Source: JBBDWK01 sp040902885 (GTDB lineage: Bacteria; Acidobacteriota; Terriglobia; Bryobacterales; Bryobacteraceae). From it: a DNA stretch of 48,710 bases. The notes under the pieces are model-generated. The model searched no databases, was not told the origin of the DNA, and saw only the letters and a list, made by a program, of their open reading frames with translations. Both the position numbers and the translations under genes were made by a program. Below are positions 1 through 8,253 of the stretch, one piece after another (within the stretch, counting starts at the first letter, position 1; each line of letters opens with the position of its first letter). The stretch lies in contig JBBDWK010000009.1 of the NCBI GenBank assembly GCA_040902885.1, positions 1-48,710 of the forward strand, read 5' to 3'.

Positions 1-31
1 GAGCCGAGACAAGCAGTTCCCGCTTCGGCTC
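1..31. terminator. Inverted repeat at window edge, possible terminator
   Basis: GAGCCGA (1-7) is complementary to TCGGCTC (25-31), giving a 7-bp stem with a 17-base loop. No T-run follows, so factor-independent termination is doubtful. It may mark the end of a gene lying left of the window. From 1 to 338 I see no convincing gene, only this repeat and the palindrome at 85-103. Confidence 0.25.
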
Positions 32-84
32 ACTCTCGGTTGCGGAATCGCTGGGACTGCGCTGCCTGGGCGCACCTGTCTTTG

Positions 85-103
85 ACGGGTGTGGTACACC
101 CGT
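85..103. promoter_or_regulatory. 19-bp perfect palindrome, candidate operator of the sugar-acid locus
   Basis: ACGGGTGTGGTACACCCGT is two 8-bp arms around a 3-base centre. It lies about 235 bp upstream of the enolase-superfamily gene, in the only long non-coding stretch before it. A GntR- or LacI-type regulator would be a natural ligand for a catabolic locus, but no regulator gene is in the window. A second, looser repeat (GTATT/AATAC) follows at about 112-128. Confidence 0.4.
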
Positions 104-338
104 GGCGGCCGTCAGTATTTCTGGCAATACACTGGAGATTCACTCCGAGAATATGGCAACCCTCGCAGCATACGTTTTGTCCGCCGCGCATTCCATCTCG
201 ACGGTACTTGGACAACCAGCAAAAGAAGCATCCGGTGTGCAGACGGCTGAACCGAATGCGGGCCCATCCTCGTAGAGCGGCTTCACTGTCCGGGCGTTCC
301 CTGTAAACTGGGGTGCCGTGGCATAGGAGGACTTTGAT

Positions 339-1508
339 ATGGCACGAACGCATGCTCTTCCAGCCCGCAGGGGCTTTCTGAAATCGCTCGCCGCGCTGTC
401 GGCGGCCGGTCTGGCGCGGACGACGCGGGCCGCGGCGGCTGTGCCGCCGCTAAAGATCGAACGCATTGAAGCAATCAAAGTGGTGGTGCCGATGCGCCCC
501 GGGGTGGTCATGAGTGAGAACTACCCAAATATGGACATCCGGCTGCGCGATTTTGATAAGTATCCGAAGTTCATTCTGAAGATGTACGCCGGAGACGGGC
601 TGCTGGGCCTCGGCGAGACCGGCCGGGAGGTGCCTGAAGCGGGCGTCAAGGCCAACATCGCCCACCTGATGGGCAAGAACCTTGCACAGTTGGACCTCGC
701 CTCGCCATCGCTAGGGCTGCCTGATGCGCGTACAGCGGACGCCTTTGAGATCGCCATTTACGACTTGATGGGCAAAGTCCTCGGTTTGCCGGTGCACGCG
801 CTCCTCGGCGGAAGGATGCAGGACAAAGTTGCCGTTTCGTACTGGACGGGGCAGCGTACTGACGCCGATCTCGTCCGTGTAGGCCAGCGCGCTGTCGAAC
901 TGGGATTCAAGAATCTGAAGTTTAAAGCACGCCTCGGCGATCCGATCGACAAGCAGTTAGCCGCCGTAGCCACAGCTAATCCCGGCTTGAGCTTCATCGT
1001 AGATTTCAACTCTTCGTATCCCAACCCAGCCAGCTTTCTACAGATGGCGCAGCGGCTGCAAGGCTATAACCTGATCATTGAAGACCCGGTGCCCAAACGT
1101 CTGGAGTGGTTCCGGCAACTGCGGGAGCGCCTCACGATTCCGTTTGCGATCACCCCCGGCGGCGGGCAGCAGATGTTTGAAGCCGTGCGGGCGAAAGCTT
1201 GCGATGTCTTGAATCTGGGCGGTAACATGCGCAGTTTTGTCCGCAGTTGCTACTTCGCGGAACTTGCGGGCCTGCCCGTCTGGCATGGCTCCGGCGTGGA
1301 ACTCGGCATCCGGGACATGTCGTTCATTCAGGCAGCGGCAGCAACGCGAAGTTGCACGATTCCATCGGACACACTGTGCTATATGCGCGAAAGCGACCTG
1401 CTGGCCACACCATTTAGAGTGGTCAACGGATTCATCACAGTGCCGACCACGCCTGGTCTCGGGGTAGACCTGGACGAAGCGGCCCTCAAGCGTTTCCGCG
1501 TCGCATGA
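339..1508 (+). CDS. Exported enolase-superfamily (mandelate racemase/muconate cycloisomerase-like) protein
   Basis: 389 aa. The start is fixed by AGGAGG at 325-330, 8 bases upstream. The N-terminus has a twin-arginine-like signal (R10-R11, hydrophobic to about residue 34), so the protein is probably exported, which is unusual for this normally cytoplasmic family. An N-terminal capping domain (about 40-160) is followed by the barrel. Visible landmarks are the KxK motif (K194, K196), the first metal ligand D222 and the second, E248 (IIEDP). At the third ligand position, where the family usually has Asp or Glu, the sequence reads AITPGG, so T272 or P273 replaces the acid. Acid-sugar dehydration or racemisation is therefore uncertain; activity may be altered or lost. 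The stop overlaps the MFS start by 4 bp (ATGA), so the two genes are translationally coupled and probably act on the same sugar-acid-like substrate. Confidence 0.85.
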   Translation: MARTHALPARRGFLKSLAALSAAGLARTTRAAAAVPPLKIERIEAIKVVVPMRPGVVMSENYPNMDIRLRDFDKYPKFILKMYAGDGLLGLGETGREVPEAGVKANIAHLMGKNLAQLDLASPSLGLPDARTADAFEIAIYDLMGKVLGLPVHALLGGRMQDKVAVSYWTGQRTDADLVRVGQRAVELGFKNLKFKARLGDPIDKQLAAVATANPGLSFIVDFNSSYPNPASFLQMAQRLQGYNLIIEDPVPKRLEWFRQLRERLTIPFAITPGGGQQMFEAVRAKACDVLNLGGNMRSFVRSCYFAELAGLPVWHGSGVELGIRDMSFIQAAAATRSCTIPSDTLCYMRESDLLATPFRVVNGFITVPTTPGLGVDLDEAALKRFRVA

Positions 1509-2773
1509 TTTCGCCTCCACGCGATCGCCGAAGGTGGGCAATCGTCGGACTGCTGTTTTTCGGCATGGTGATCAGTTACATGGACCGCGGCAATCTGAGC
1601 ATTGCCGCGGTGCCGCTCATGCAGGAGTTCGGATTTTCCGCTTCACAAATGGGACTACTCATGTCCAGTTTCTTCTGGACATATGCGCTCTTTCAGGTTC
1701 CCGGCGGTTCTCTGATCGACCGGTTCGGAATCCGGCGCATTTATGCCGCGGCTTTTTTGCTCTGGTGCGTGGCCGCAGCGGTTATGGGCCTGGCGCGCAA
1801 CTTCAACGAGCTCATGATCCTGCGGCTGGTGTTGGGCATGGGAGAAGCCATCTCGCCGCTCGCCAGCATGGCATTCATCAAGCAGAATTTCGATGAGCGC
1901 GAGCAGGGGCTGCCGACTGCGATCTACGTTTCCGGTCTGACGCTCGGACCGGCCGCCGGCGCGGTGATCGGAACTTCCCTGCTGGAATGGTTTGGATGGC
2001 GGTACATGTTCGTCGTCACGGGTGTGGCGGGTTGCGTGTGGCTGGTTCCCTGGTGGCTGCTGGCGCCCAGGGAGGCCGGTCGATCCAGGCTGGCCCCGGC
2101 CCGGCGGGAGGCCGCGCCTTCCATGCGGCTATTCTTGTCCAATCCCGTGGCTTGGGGGCTCGCCTCGAGCGTCTTCTTTTATTCTTACTACTGGTATTTC
2201 GTCCTGAGCTGGATACCCGCCTACCTGGTTCTGGCGCACGGATTTCCCAATTTGAAGATGGGAATGACCATGGCAGCGCCGCTCGCCGGAATGGCGGTCG
2301 TGAATCTGGCTGGCGGAGCTCTGGCGGACAGACTGCTCCGCAAGTCCTCCGCGCCCCTGCAGGTACGCAAGGTATTCGTGTGCATCGGCTTCTGTTGCGC
2401 TTCCCTGCTGATGGCGCTTGTCTGGATCGATAAGGGCGGCCCGGTTCTGCTGGTATTGCTCGGTTCCCTGATGGGCGTGGGCATTGGGGCTGGCAATTAT
2501 TGGGCCCTATCGCAGGCCGCCGCGCCACGCGAGCTGATCGGACGCGCCCTGGGTTTTCAGAACATGATCGCCCAGCTAGCCGGCGCCTGCGCTCCGCTGC
2601 TCACCGGAATTTTGCTTGGACCACAGCAGGACTTCCGCACCGCCATTCTGGTGGCCGGGTTCTGCCCCCTGATCTCGGCAGCCGCGCTGCTATTGTGCGT
2701 GCGCGAGCGAGCCATCGCGCGACTCGAAGGCGCATGGCAGCAGCGAACTGCCGCCGTTCCAGCACGCCCGTAG
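1505..2773 (+). CDS. MFS transporter, anion:cation symporter (sugar-acid) type
   Basis: 422 aa with about 12 hydrophobic segments. The first loop carries YMDRGNLS and GGSLIDRFGIRR, typical of the ACS branch of the major facilitator superfamily (glucarate, galactonate and hexuronate transporters). The start overlaps the preceding stop in ATGA. Its likely role is inner-membrane import of the carboxylate substrate handled by the enolase-superfamily neighbour. Substrate specificity cannot be read from sequence alone. Confidence 0.85.
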   Translation: MISPPRDRRRWAIVGLLFFGMVISYMDRGNLSIAAVPLMQEFGFSASQMGLLMSSFFWTYALFQVPGGSLIDRFGIRRIYAAAFLLWCVAAAVMGLARNFNELMILRLVLGMGEAISPLASMAFIKQNFDEREQGLPTAIYVSGLTLGPAAGAVIGTSLLEWFGWRYMFVVTGVAGCVWLVPWWLLAPREAGRSRLAPARREAAPSMRLFLSNPVAWGLASSVFFYSYYWYFVLSWIPAYLVLAHGFPNLKMGMTMAAPLAGMAVVNLAGGALADRLLRKSSAPLQVRKVFVCIGFCCASLLMALVWIDKGGPVLLVLLGSLMGVGIGAGNYWALSQAAAPRELIGRALGFQNMIAQLAGACAPLLTGILLGPQQDFRTAILVAGFCPLISAAALLLCVRERAIARLEGAWQQRTAAVPARP

Positions 2774-2890
2774 CAGGTTCTTCGCACAGCGGCCAAAGCG
2801 CGGTTCACAGTATTGGACAGCACGCGCGGATACTCTCGCTTTGTTCCCAGGGCGTTACTACACTGGTGACATCGCCTAGGAGGTTTGGTC

Positions 2891-5800
2891 TTGCGTAAAT
2901 ATATTGCAGTCCATCTTTTTTTGGGGGTTCTGGCAACCTTTCAACTTTCGGCACAAACGGTGTCCACACAGATTCTAGGACTGGTCACCGATGCCACAGG
3001 CGCAGTGGTTGCGGGCGCTAATGTGACCGCTAAGCGTCTGGCAACCGGCGACATCCGCGCTGCGGCAAGCAACGAGACCGGCTATTATATCTTCCCGGCG
3101 CTTGAGGTCGGCGCTTATGAAGTAAGCTGCACGGCGCCCGGCTTCAAGACCGAAGTCCGGCGCGGAATAGAGCTCCAGTTGCAGCAGAAGGCTCGCCTCG
3201 ATTTTCAGTTGCAGGTGGGCCAGCAGGTCGAGCGCATTGAAGTGACCGCCCTCGCTCCCTTGCTTCGCAGTGAAGACGCAACCCTGGGCTCCGTCATCGA
3301 AGCCAGGCGGATTGTGGAACTCCCGTTGAACGGCCGCAATTTCGGTCAGTTAGCCACGCTTTCGCCGGGAGTGGTGTACGGCCTGAGCCGCATGGGGGCA
3401 AACGGCCAGGGGACCCTCGCCGACCTCGCTCCCCCCGGCCAGATGGTTGGAATCTCGGCCAACGGGCAGCGCGACGCCAACCAGCGAATCACCATGGACG
3501 GCGTTGTCGCCACCGACCCGCACCATAGCGCGATGCTCTACACTCCGTCCGTCGAAGCCGTGGAGGAGTTCAAAGTTCAGAGCGCGGTGTATTCCGCCGA
3601 GTACGGGATGAACTCCGGGGCACAGATCAATCTGGCAATTAAATCCGGCACCAACCAGTTGCACGGCACGATCTTCGAGTTCGTGCGCAACGACCAATTC
3701 GATGCGCGCGGCTTCTTCCTGCCGGCGAACCAGCCGAAGAACTCGCTCCGCAGGAACCAGTACGGAACCGTGATATCCGGCCCGCTGGTAAAGGACAAGA
3801 CGTTCTGGCTTTTCGATTGGGAAGCCCGGCGCGAACGGCGCGCAAACCCATCCCGGGCCGCAGTGCCGACGCTGGCTATGCGGGGCGGCGACTTTTCGGA
3901 AATCCTGCAGCCGGGCAACCGCTGGTATCCGCGCGATGCGAGTCCTTCGGTGAGGGCCATCCGCCCCCCGGGAAGCGCCCTTCCGTTCGTGAATAACGTA
4001 ATCCCCCTCAGCCTCTTGAACCCCGTCTCGCTAAACATCCTCACGTTCCAGAAGTCCAGCCCATTCCCGGAAGGAGGTTTCCTGGCCCTTCCTAATCAGG
4101 ACGCGCTCGCGCTCTCCCAGAACAGCCCCATCAACCTCGCGGGCACGGACCGCCAGGTGATCGACACGGATCAGTATCTCGGGCGGTTCGACCACCGCTT
4201 CGGCGACAACGACCGTGTCTTCGTGCGCTACATTATCGTTGAAGCTACCTGGGACCGCGTACCGCTCGACCGCGTCAGCCGTCAGAATTCCGGATACCGG
4301 TCGCAGAACCTGGGCGCAGGATATAGCAAGATCCTCAGCCCAACCGTGTTTAACGATTTGCGCTACGGCTTCAACCGCCCCAGGCAGCAGACGGACGGCA
4401 TACAGACCAACGTAGGCTTCACCCAGCGGGACCTGGGGCTGGACTTTCGCGTTGCGGGCGACGGCAACCGCACGCTCACGGATTTCGAAGAAGGAATTCC
4501 AACCATCGGCATCGCTGGTTACTCCGGCATCAATGTCGGCCGCGCGGCATTGATCTTAAGGCAGACCCATGAAGTTTCGGACAACCTCAGCGTCAGCCGC
4601 GGAACGCATAACCTCAAGTTCGGCGGCTTGTACCAATATGTTTCGGTGAAGAGTTCCGCGGCGAACATCCAGCGCGGCTCCATGAGCTTCACGGCCGATA
4701 TTGCCGGAATTCCGGATGGCTTTTCCGCCTTCATGCTGGGCATTCCAACCTCGGCCAACTCCGCCGAAGGAATTCCGAATTTGCTCGCACGGCAGGACAA
4801 GTTCGGCTTCTACGCGCTGGATGACTGGAAGGTGACTTCGCGCCTGACTTTGAACCTCGGGGTCCGTTACGACCTGTTCACTCCCGTGGAGGATACGCAA
4901 GGGCGCTTCCGGTCTCTCTCGTTCGCGGACGGCAATGCACGGACGATTGACGGGGTTTTCACTCCCATGCTGATTCCCGAACCTGGCCAGCGGGCGCAGC
5001 TCTATGACATCGACAAGAAGCAGATTATGCCGCGTGCCGGCCTGGCATACCGGTTTGGAGACCGCACGGTCCTGCGGATGGGCTCGGGTCTGTTCTATAA
5101 CGCGCAGCAGACCAATAACTTTACGGTCATGAGTCTCCAGCCCCCGTTCTCCGGCTCGGCCGTAATTGAGAATGACCGCACCAATCCGCAGGGCACCATC
5201 GGCAATCCCTTCGCCGGATCGGCGCGGACCTCGCCGGCGGCTCTGGTGATGCTCGGCAATCTGGATGCCGGGCGCGGAAATCGTTCGTTCTTTCGGAACA
5301 ACAGCATCGTCCAATGGACTGCGGAGCTCGAGCGCAGTATCGGCGCGGACTTCGTGACCGGCATCGCTTACGTGGGCAGCCGGGGCTCGCACATCGATAT
5401 GTCGCTCGGCAACTACAATAATCCCGATCCGGGCACCGGGGCGATTCAGGGGAGAAGGCCATTCCAGGTTTATGTCGACTCAAGGGATCCGAATACCCCG
5501 CTGTCGCTCGGGACAATCCGGCGTCTGGAAACGTGGATACCCTCCACCTATCACGCCCTGCAGCTTCGCGGTGAGAAGCGTTACTCGCATGGCCTGACTT
5601 TCTCCGGGTCGTTCAATTACCAGAAAGCGATGTCGATTGCGTATGGCTTGAACGAGGGCGGGGGCTTCGGACCAGGCACTCTTCAGAATCCGAGGAACCG
5701 GCAGGCAGACTGGGGCCGGTCGAACATAGATCAGCGGTTCCGGTTTGTGTTCAGCCACGTCTGGGAAATCCCATGGCTGCGTAGCGCGCGAGGTTGGCAG

Positions 5801-6298
5801 GGGTTGGTGCTCGGAGGGTGGGCGGTGAACGGCATAATCCAGCTCACCTCGGGGTTGCCGGTGACGGTGGGACAGAACGGCGATTCGCAGAACACGGGCG
5901 GAGGAGCGCCGCGTCCGCATATCGTCGCAGGTCAGGCGATAAGCCGCGTGGAAGCGGAACGGAGCGTAGACCGCTGGTTCAACACCAATGCGTTCGTCCG
6001 CTCGAAGTGTGACGGATGCACGGGCGAAGGTCTGTTCCTGGGTCCGCTGGGTTACGGTAACGCCGGCAGGAGTCTCTTTGATTCTCCTGCGCAAAAGACG
6101 TGGGATTTCGGCTTGTTCAAGGAGTTCCGCATTAAGGAACGGCACCGTGTGCAGTTCCGTTGGGAGGCCTTCAATCTCCTCAATACGCCTCAGTTCTCGG
6201 CGCCGGATGCGACGCTCGGAAGCGCGACCTTCGGGCGCATCAACAGCACGCTAATCAACAGCCGCGAGATGCAGTTCGGCCTCAAGTACCACTTCTAA
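2891..6298 (+). CDS. Oar-like TonB-dependent receptor with N-terminal carboxypeptidase-regulatory domain
   Basis: About 1135 aa. An upstream TTG at 2885 is only 1 base from AGGAGG (2878-2883); TTG at 2891 is 7 bases away and leads straight into a signal peptide ending near FQLSAQ, so 2891 is preferred. Residues about 25-105 form a carboxypeptidase-regulatory-like beta-sandwich (GLVTDATGAVVAGANV; ETGYYIFPAL). A plug domain (ELPLNGRNFGQLATLSPGV) follows, then a long beta-barrel ending in a terminal aromatic (KYHF). Acidobacteria and bacteroidetes carry many such receptors. The gene follows the MFS gene after about 117 bp and may import the same substrate, but the family is large and the ligand is unknown. 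Confidence 0.9.
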   Translation: MRKYIAVHLFLGVLATFQLSAQTVSTQILGLVTDATGAVVAGANVTAKRLATGDIRAAASNETGYYIFPALEVGAYEVSCTAPGFKTEVRRGIELQLQQKARLDFQLQVGQQVERIEVTALAPLLRSEDATLGSVIEARRIVELPLNGRNFGQLATLSPGVVYGLSRMGANGQGTLADLAPPGQMVGISANGQRDANQRITMDGVVATDPHHSAMLYTPSVEAVEEFKVQSAVYSAEYGMNSGAQINLAIKSGTNQLHGTIFEFVRNDQFDARGFFLPANQPKNSLRRNQYGTVISGPLVKDKTFWLFDWEARRERRANPSRAAVPTLAMRGGDFSEILQPGNRWYPRDASPSVRAIRPPGSALPFVNNVIPLSLLNPVSLNILTFQKSSPFPEGGFLALPNQDALALSQNSPINLAGTDRQVIDTDQYLGRFDHRFGDNDRVFVRYIIVEATWDRVPLDRVSRQNSGYRSQNLGAGYSKILSPTVFNDLRYGFNRPRQQTDGIQTNVGFTQRDLGLDFRVAGDGNRTLTDFEEGIPTIGIAGYSGINVGRAALILRQTHEVSDNLSVSRGTHNLKFGGLYQYVSVKSSAANIQRGSMSFTADIAGIPDGFSAFMLGIPTSANSAEGIPNLLARQDKFGFYALDDWKVTSRLTLNLGVRYDLFTPVEDTQGRFRSLSFADGNARTIDGVFTPMLIPEPGQRAQLYDIDKKQIMPRAGLAYRFGDRTVLRMGSGLFYNAQQTNNFTVMSLQPPFSGSAVIENDRTNPQGTIGNPFAGSARTSPAALVMLGNLDAGRGNRSFFRNNSIVQWTAELERSIGADFVTGIAYVGSRGSHIDMSLGNYNNPDPGTGAIQGRRPFQVYVDSRDPNTPLSLGTIRRLETWIPSTYHALQLRGEKRYSHGLTFSGSFNYQKAMSIAYGLNEGGGFGPGTLQNPRNRQADWGRSNIDQRFRFVFSHVWEIPWLRSARGWQGLVLGGWAVNGIIQLTSGLPVTVGQNGDSQNTGGGAPRPHIVAGQAISRVEAERSVDRWFNTNAFVRSKCDGCTGEGLFLGPLGYGNAGRSLFDSPAQKTWDFGLFKEFRIKERHRVQFRWEAFNLLNTPQFSAPDATLGSATFGRINSTLINSREMQFGLKYHF

Positions 6299-6360
6299 AA
6301 ATGGCGGTGGCCAGCCACGGGGCCGGCCGCCGCTCCTCCACTGGATTCCATCAGTCGGCG

Positions 6361-6380
6361 CCTCGGCATCTCGGCGGTGA
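6361..6380. repeat. Degenerate copy of dispersed CTCGGCGTCTCGGCGGT repeat
   Basis: This differs at one position of 20 from the repeat at 14004-14021 and 29150-29169. It lies just past the stop of the TonB receptor gene and before the TetR gene. All copies in the window lie just after gene ends. Confidence 0.5.
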
Positions 6381-6411
6381 TCGCAACATTTTCCTCTGTT
6401 ATATTAGTAAA

Positions 6412-6424
6412 CGCTATCCTAGCG
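6412..6424. promoter_or_regulatory. Candidate TetR-family operator, CGCTA-TCC-TAGCG
   Basis: This perfect 5+3+5 palindrome ends 11 bp before the start codon of the TetR-family gene. It sits next to an AT-rich stretch (TTATATTAGTAAA, about 6399-6411) that could hold the -10 box. Autoregulation of a TetR gene co-transcribed with its efflux genes is common, so this is the best operator candidate. Confidence 0.45.
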
Positions 6425-6435
6425 GATGCTAGCTT

Positions 6436-7041
6436 ATGAAGACCCGCATGAAAGGCGGCCAGCGGAGGGAGGCGATCATCGGGGTTGCGCTGCGTCTCTT
6501 CGCGGAGAAGGGTTTTCGCGGCGTAACCACGCGCGAACTCGCCACCGCCGCCGGCATCACCGAACCCATCCTTTACCAGCACTTCAAGACTAAGCGGGAT
6601 CTCTATGCCGCCATCATCGAGAGCAAAGCGCGCGAAGGGCACCCCGTCGTCAAGCGTTTGCAGGCTTATTATGAGGCGCGCGACGACCGGAAGTTCTTCG
6701 GGGTCCTCGCGAATGCCATGCTCGCATGCTATGAGCGCGACCCCGAGTATATGCGCCTTCTGCTATTCAGCGGGTTGGAGCGGCACGAGATGGCGCAACT
6801 GTTCATCGACCGCGAAATCGTCGATTTCTACGCTCTCGTTTCAAGCTACATCAAGCGGCGTATCAAGGACGGGGATTTTCAAAAGCTGAATCCTAACGTC
6901 GCTGCCCGCATCTTTGTCGGTATGGTAAGCCATCACGGCTTGGTGGGTCTCATTTTTGGCGACCGGTTCGTAAAGGCGAGCCGCAAGAAGGTAATCGACT
7001 CCATGGTGGGAGTGTTCCTGGAAGGAATCCGCGGATCATGA
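6436..7041 (+). CDS. TetR/AcrR-family transcriptional regulator
   Basis: 201 aa. Residues about 10-56 form the helix-turn-helix domain (VALRLFAEKGFRGVTTREL followed by ITEPILYQHFKTKRDL). The rest is an all-helical ligand-binding and dimerisation domain. It is the first gene of an operon with an adaptor and an RND pump, and its stop overlaps the adaptor start in ATGA. By context it represses this efflux operon and responds to a pump substrate. The palindrome at 6412-6424 is a plausible binding site. Confidence 0.9.
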   Translation: MKTRMKGGQRREAIIGVALRLFAEKGFRGVTTRELATAAGITEPILYQHFKTKRDLYAAIIESKAREGHPVVKRLQAYYEARDDRKFFGVLANAMLACYERDPEYMRLLLFSGLERHEMAQLFIDREIVDFYALVSSYIKRRIKDGDFQKLNPNVAARIFVGMVSHHGLVGLIFGDRFVKASRKKVIDSMVGVFLEGIRGS

Positions 7042-8252
7042 AGTGGCAATCCTATTGTTTGTTATTGTTTCCGTTGCTCTGTCTGGGCGGGCTGGGGTGT
7101 TCGCGGCAGAATGCAGAAGCCGCAAAGGCCGCCGCTCCCGCGAACGCCGAACCAGCCCCGCTGGAGGTGAAAGCCGGAGTGGCCGAGACGCGCCGCGTGG
7201 AAAGGTCGGTTGCGTTGACCGGCTCCCTGCTGCCGGACGAGACCGTCGATCTTGCCGCCGAGGTTCCAGGCACGCTCTCCTCCATCAACGTCGACTTCGG
7301 GCAGAATGTGCGTAAAGGCGACGTTGTGGCGCAACTCGACCAGCGTGAGTTTAGCTGGCAGGTGGAGCGCAGCCGCGCGGCGCTTTCCCAGGCGCTTGCC
7401 CGCATTGGTTTGAATCCCGGCCAGGAGGAGATCAACCCGGATTCGACGCCGGCGATCCGGCAGGCCGTCGCGCAATACGAAGACGCCCGATCCAAGTTCG
7501 ATACCGCCAAGCGTCTGGTCGCTTCCGGGGACATCGCGCGCGAGCGCTACGTCGAGCTCGAAAAAGCGCATCTGGCGCGCGAGGCGGCAGTGCAGGCCGC
7601 GCGCGACGATCTGCGCACACAGCTTGCGGGTATCCAGGCGCTGCGCGCCGAAGTGAAGCTGGCCATGAAGCGGCTCCAGGACACTGCCATCCGCGCTCCC
7701 TTCGACGGCGCAATTTCAGCGCGTCTCGCCTCGCCGGGCCAGTTCTTGAAGGAGAACACGCCCGTCGCGACCCTGGTGAAGTCGAGTCCGCTGCGGCTGC
7801 GGGCGGAGATCCCCGAGTCCGCGGTGGCCGGCGTCCGCATCGGAACGCCGCTCACATTCACCACGGACGCGGCGCCCAACGCCGTCTTTCGCGCTGTGGT
7901 GCGCGAGCTGAATCCGTCGCTCGATGCGCGCTCGCGCTCGCTCACCGCGGAAGCGCGGCTGCTCCAGTCCGACGCGCGGCTGAAACCCGGCATGTTCGTG
8001 CAGGCCAAGGTGGTCACATCGCAGAACGCCAGCATTGTGGTGGTTCCAAGCGGCGCCGTCTACGCCGTCGCCGGCCTGACTAAGGTGTTCGTCATCGAGA
8101 ACGGAAAGGCCGCGGAGCGGCATGTTCCGCCCGGCCAGCCGATTGGCGGCTGGGTGGAGGTCCCCGAGAAATCGGTGCGTCCCGGACAGCAAGTGGCTTT
8201 GAGCAATCTCGCCTTGCTGACCGAGGGACGCACGGTTCAGGTGAGGCAGTAG
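7038..8252 (+). CDS. RND efflux periplasmic adaptor lipoprotein
   Basis: 404 aa. The signal peptide ends in a lipobox with Cys21 (GGLGC), so the protein should be anchored to the inner membrane by lipid. A lipoyl half-motif (AEVPGTLSSINVDFGQNVRKG), a long alpha-hairpin (about 105-205), a second lipoyl part (TAIRAPFDGAISARL) and beta-barrel and membrane-proximal domains follow, as in the AcrA/MexA family. It bridges the RND pump to the outer-membrane factor. It starts within the TetR stop and ends 1 base before the pump start. Confidence 0.9.
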   Translation: MKWQSYCLLLFPLLCLGGLGCSRQNAEAAKAAAPANAEPAPLEVKAGVAETRRVERSVALTGSLLPDETVDLAAEVPGTLSSINVDFGQNVRKGDVVAQLDQREFSWQVERSRAALSQALARIGLNPGQEEINPDSTPAIRQAVAQYEDARSKFDTAKRLVASGDIARERYVELEKAHLAREAAVQAARDDLRTQLAGIQALRAEVKLAMKRLQDTAIRAPFDGAISARLASPGQFLKENTPVATLVKSSPLRLRAEIPESAVAGVRIGTPLTFTTDAAPNAVFRAVVRELNPSLDARSRSLTAEARLLQSDARLKPGMFVQAKVVTSQNASIVVVPSGAVYAVAGLTKVFVIENGKAAERHVPPGQPIGGWVEVPEKSVRPGQQVALSNLALLTEGRTVQVRQ

Positions 8253-8253
8253 C

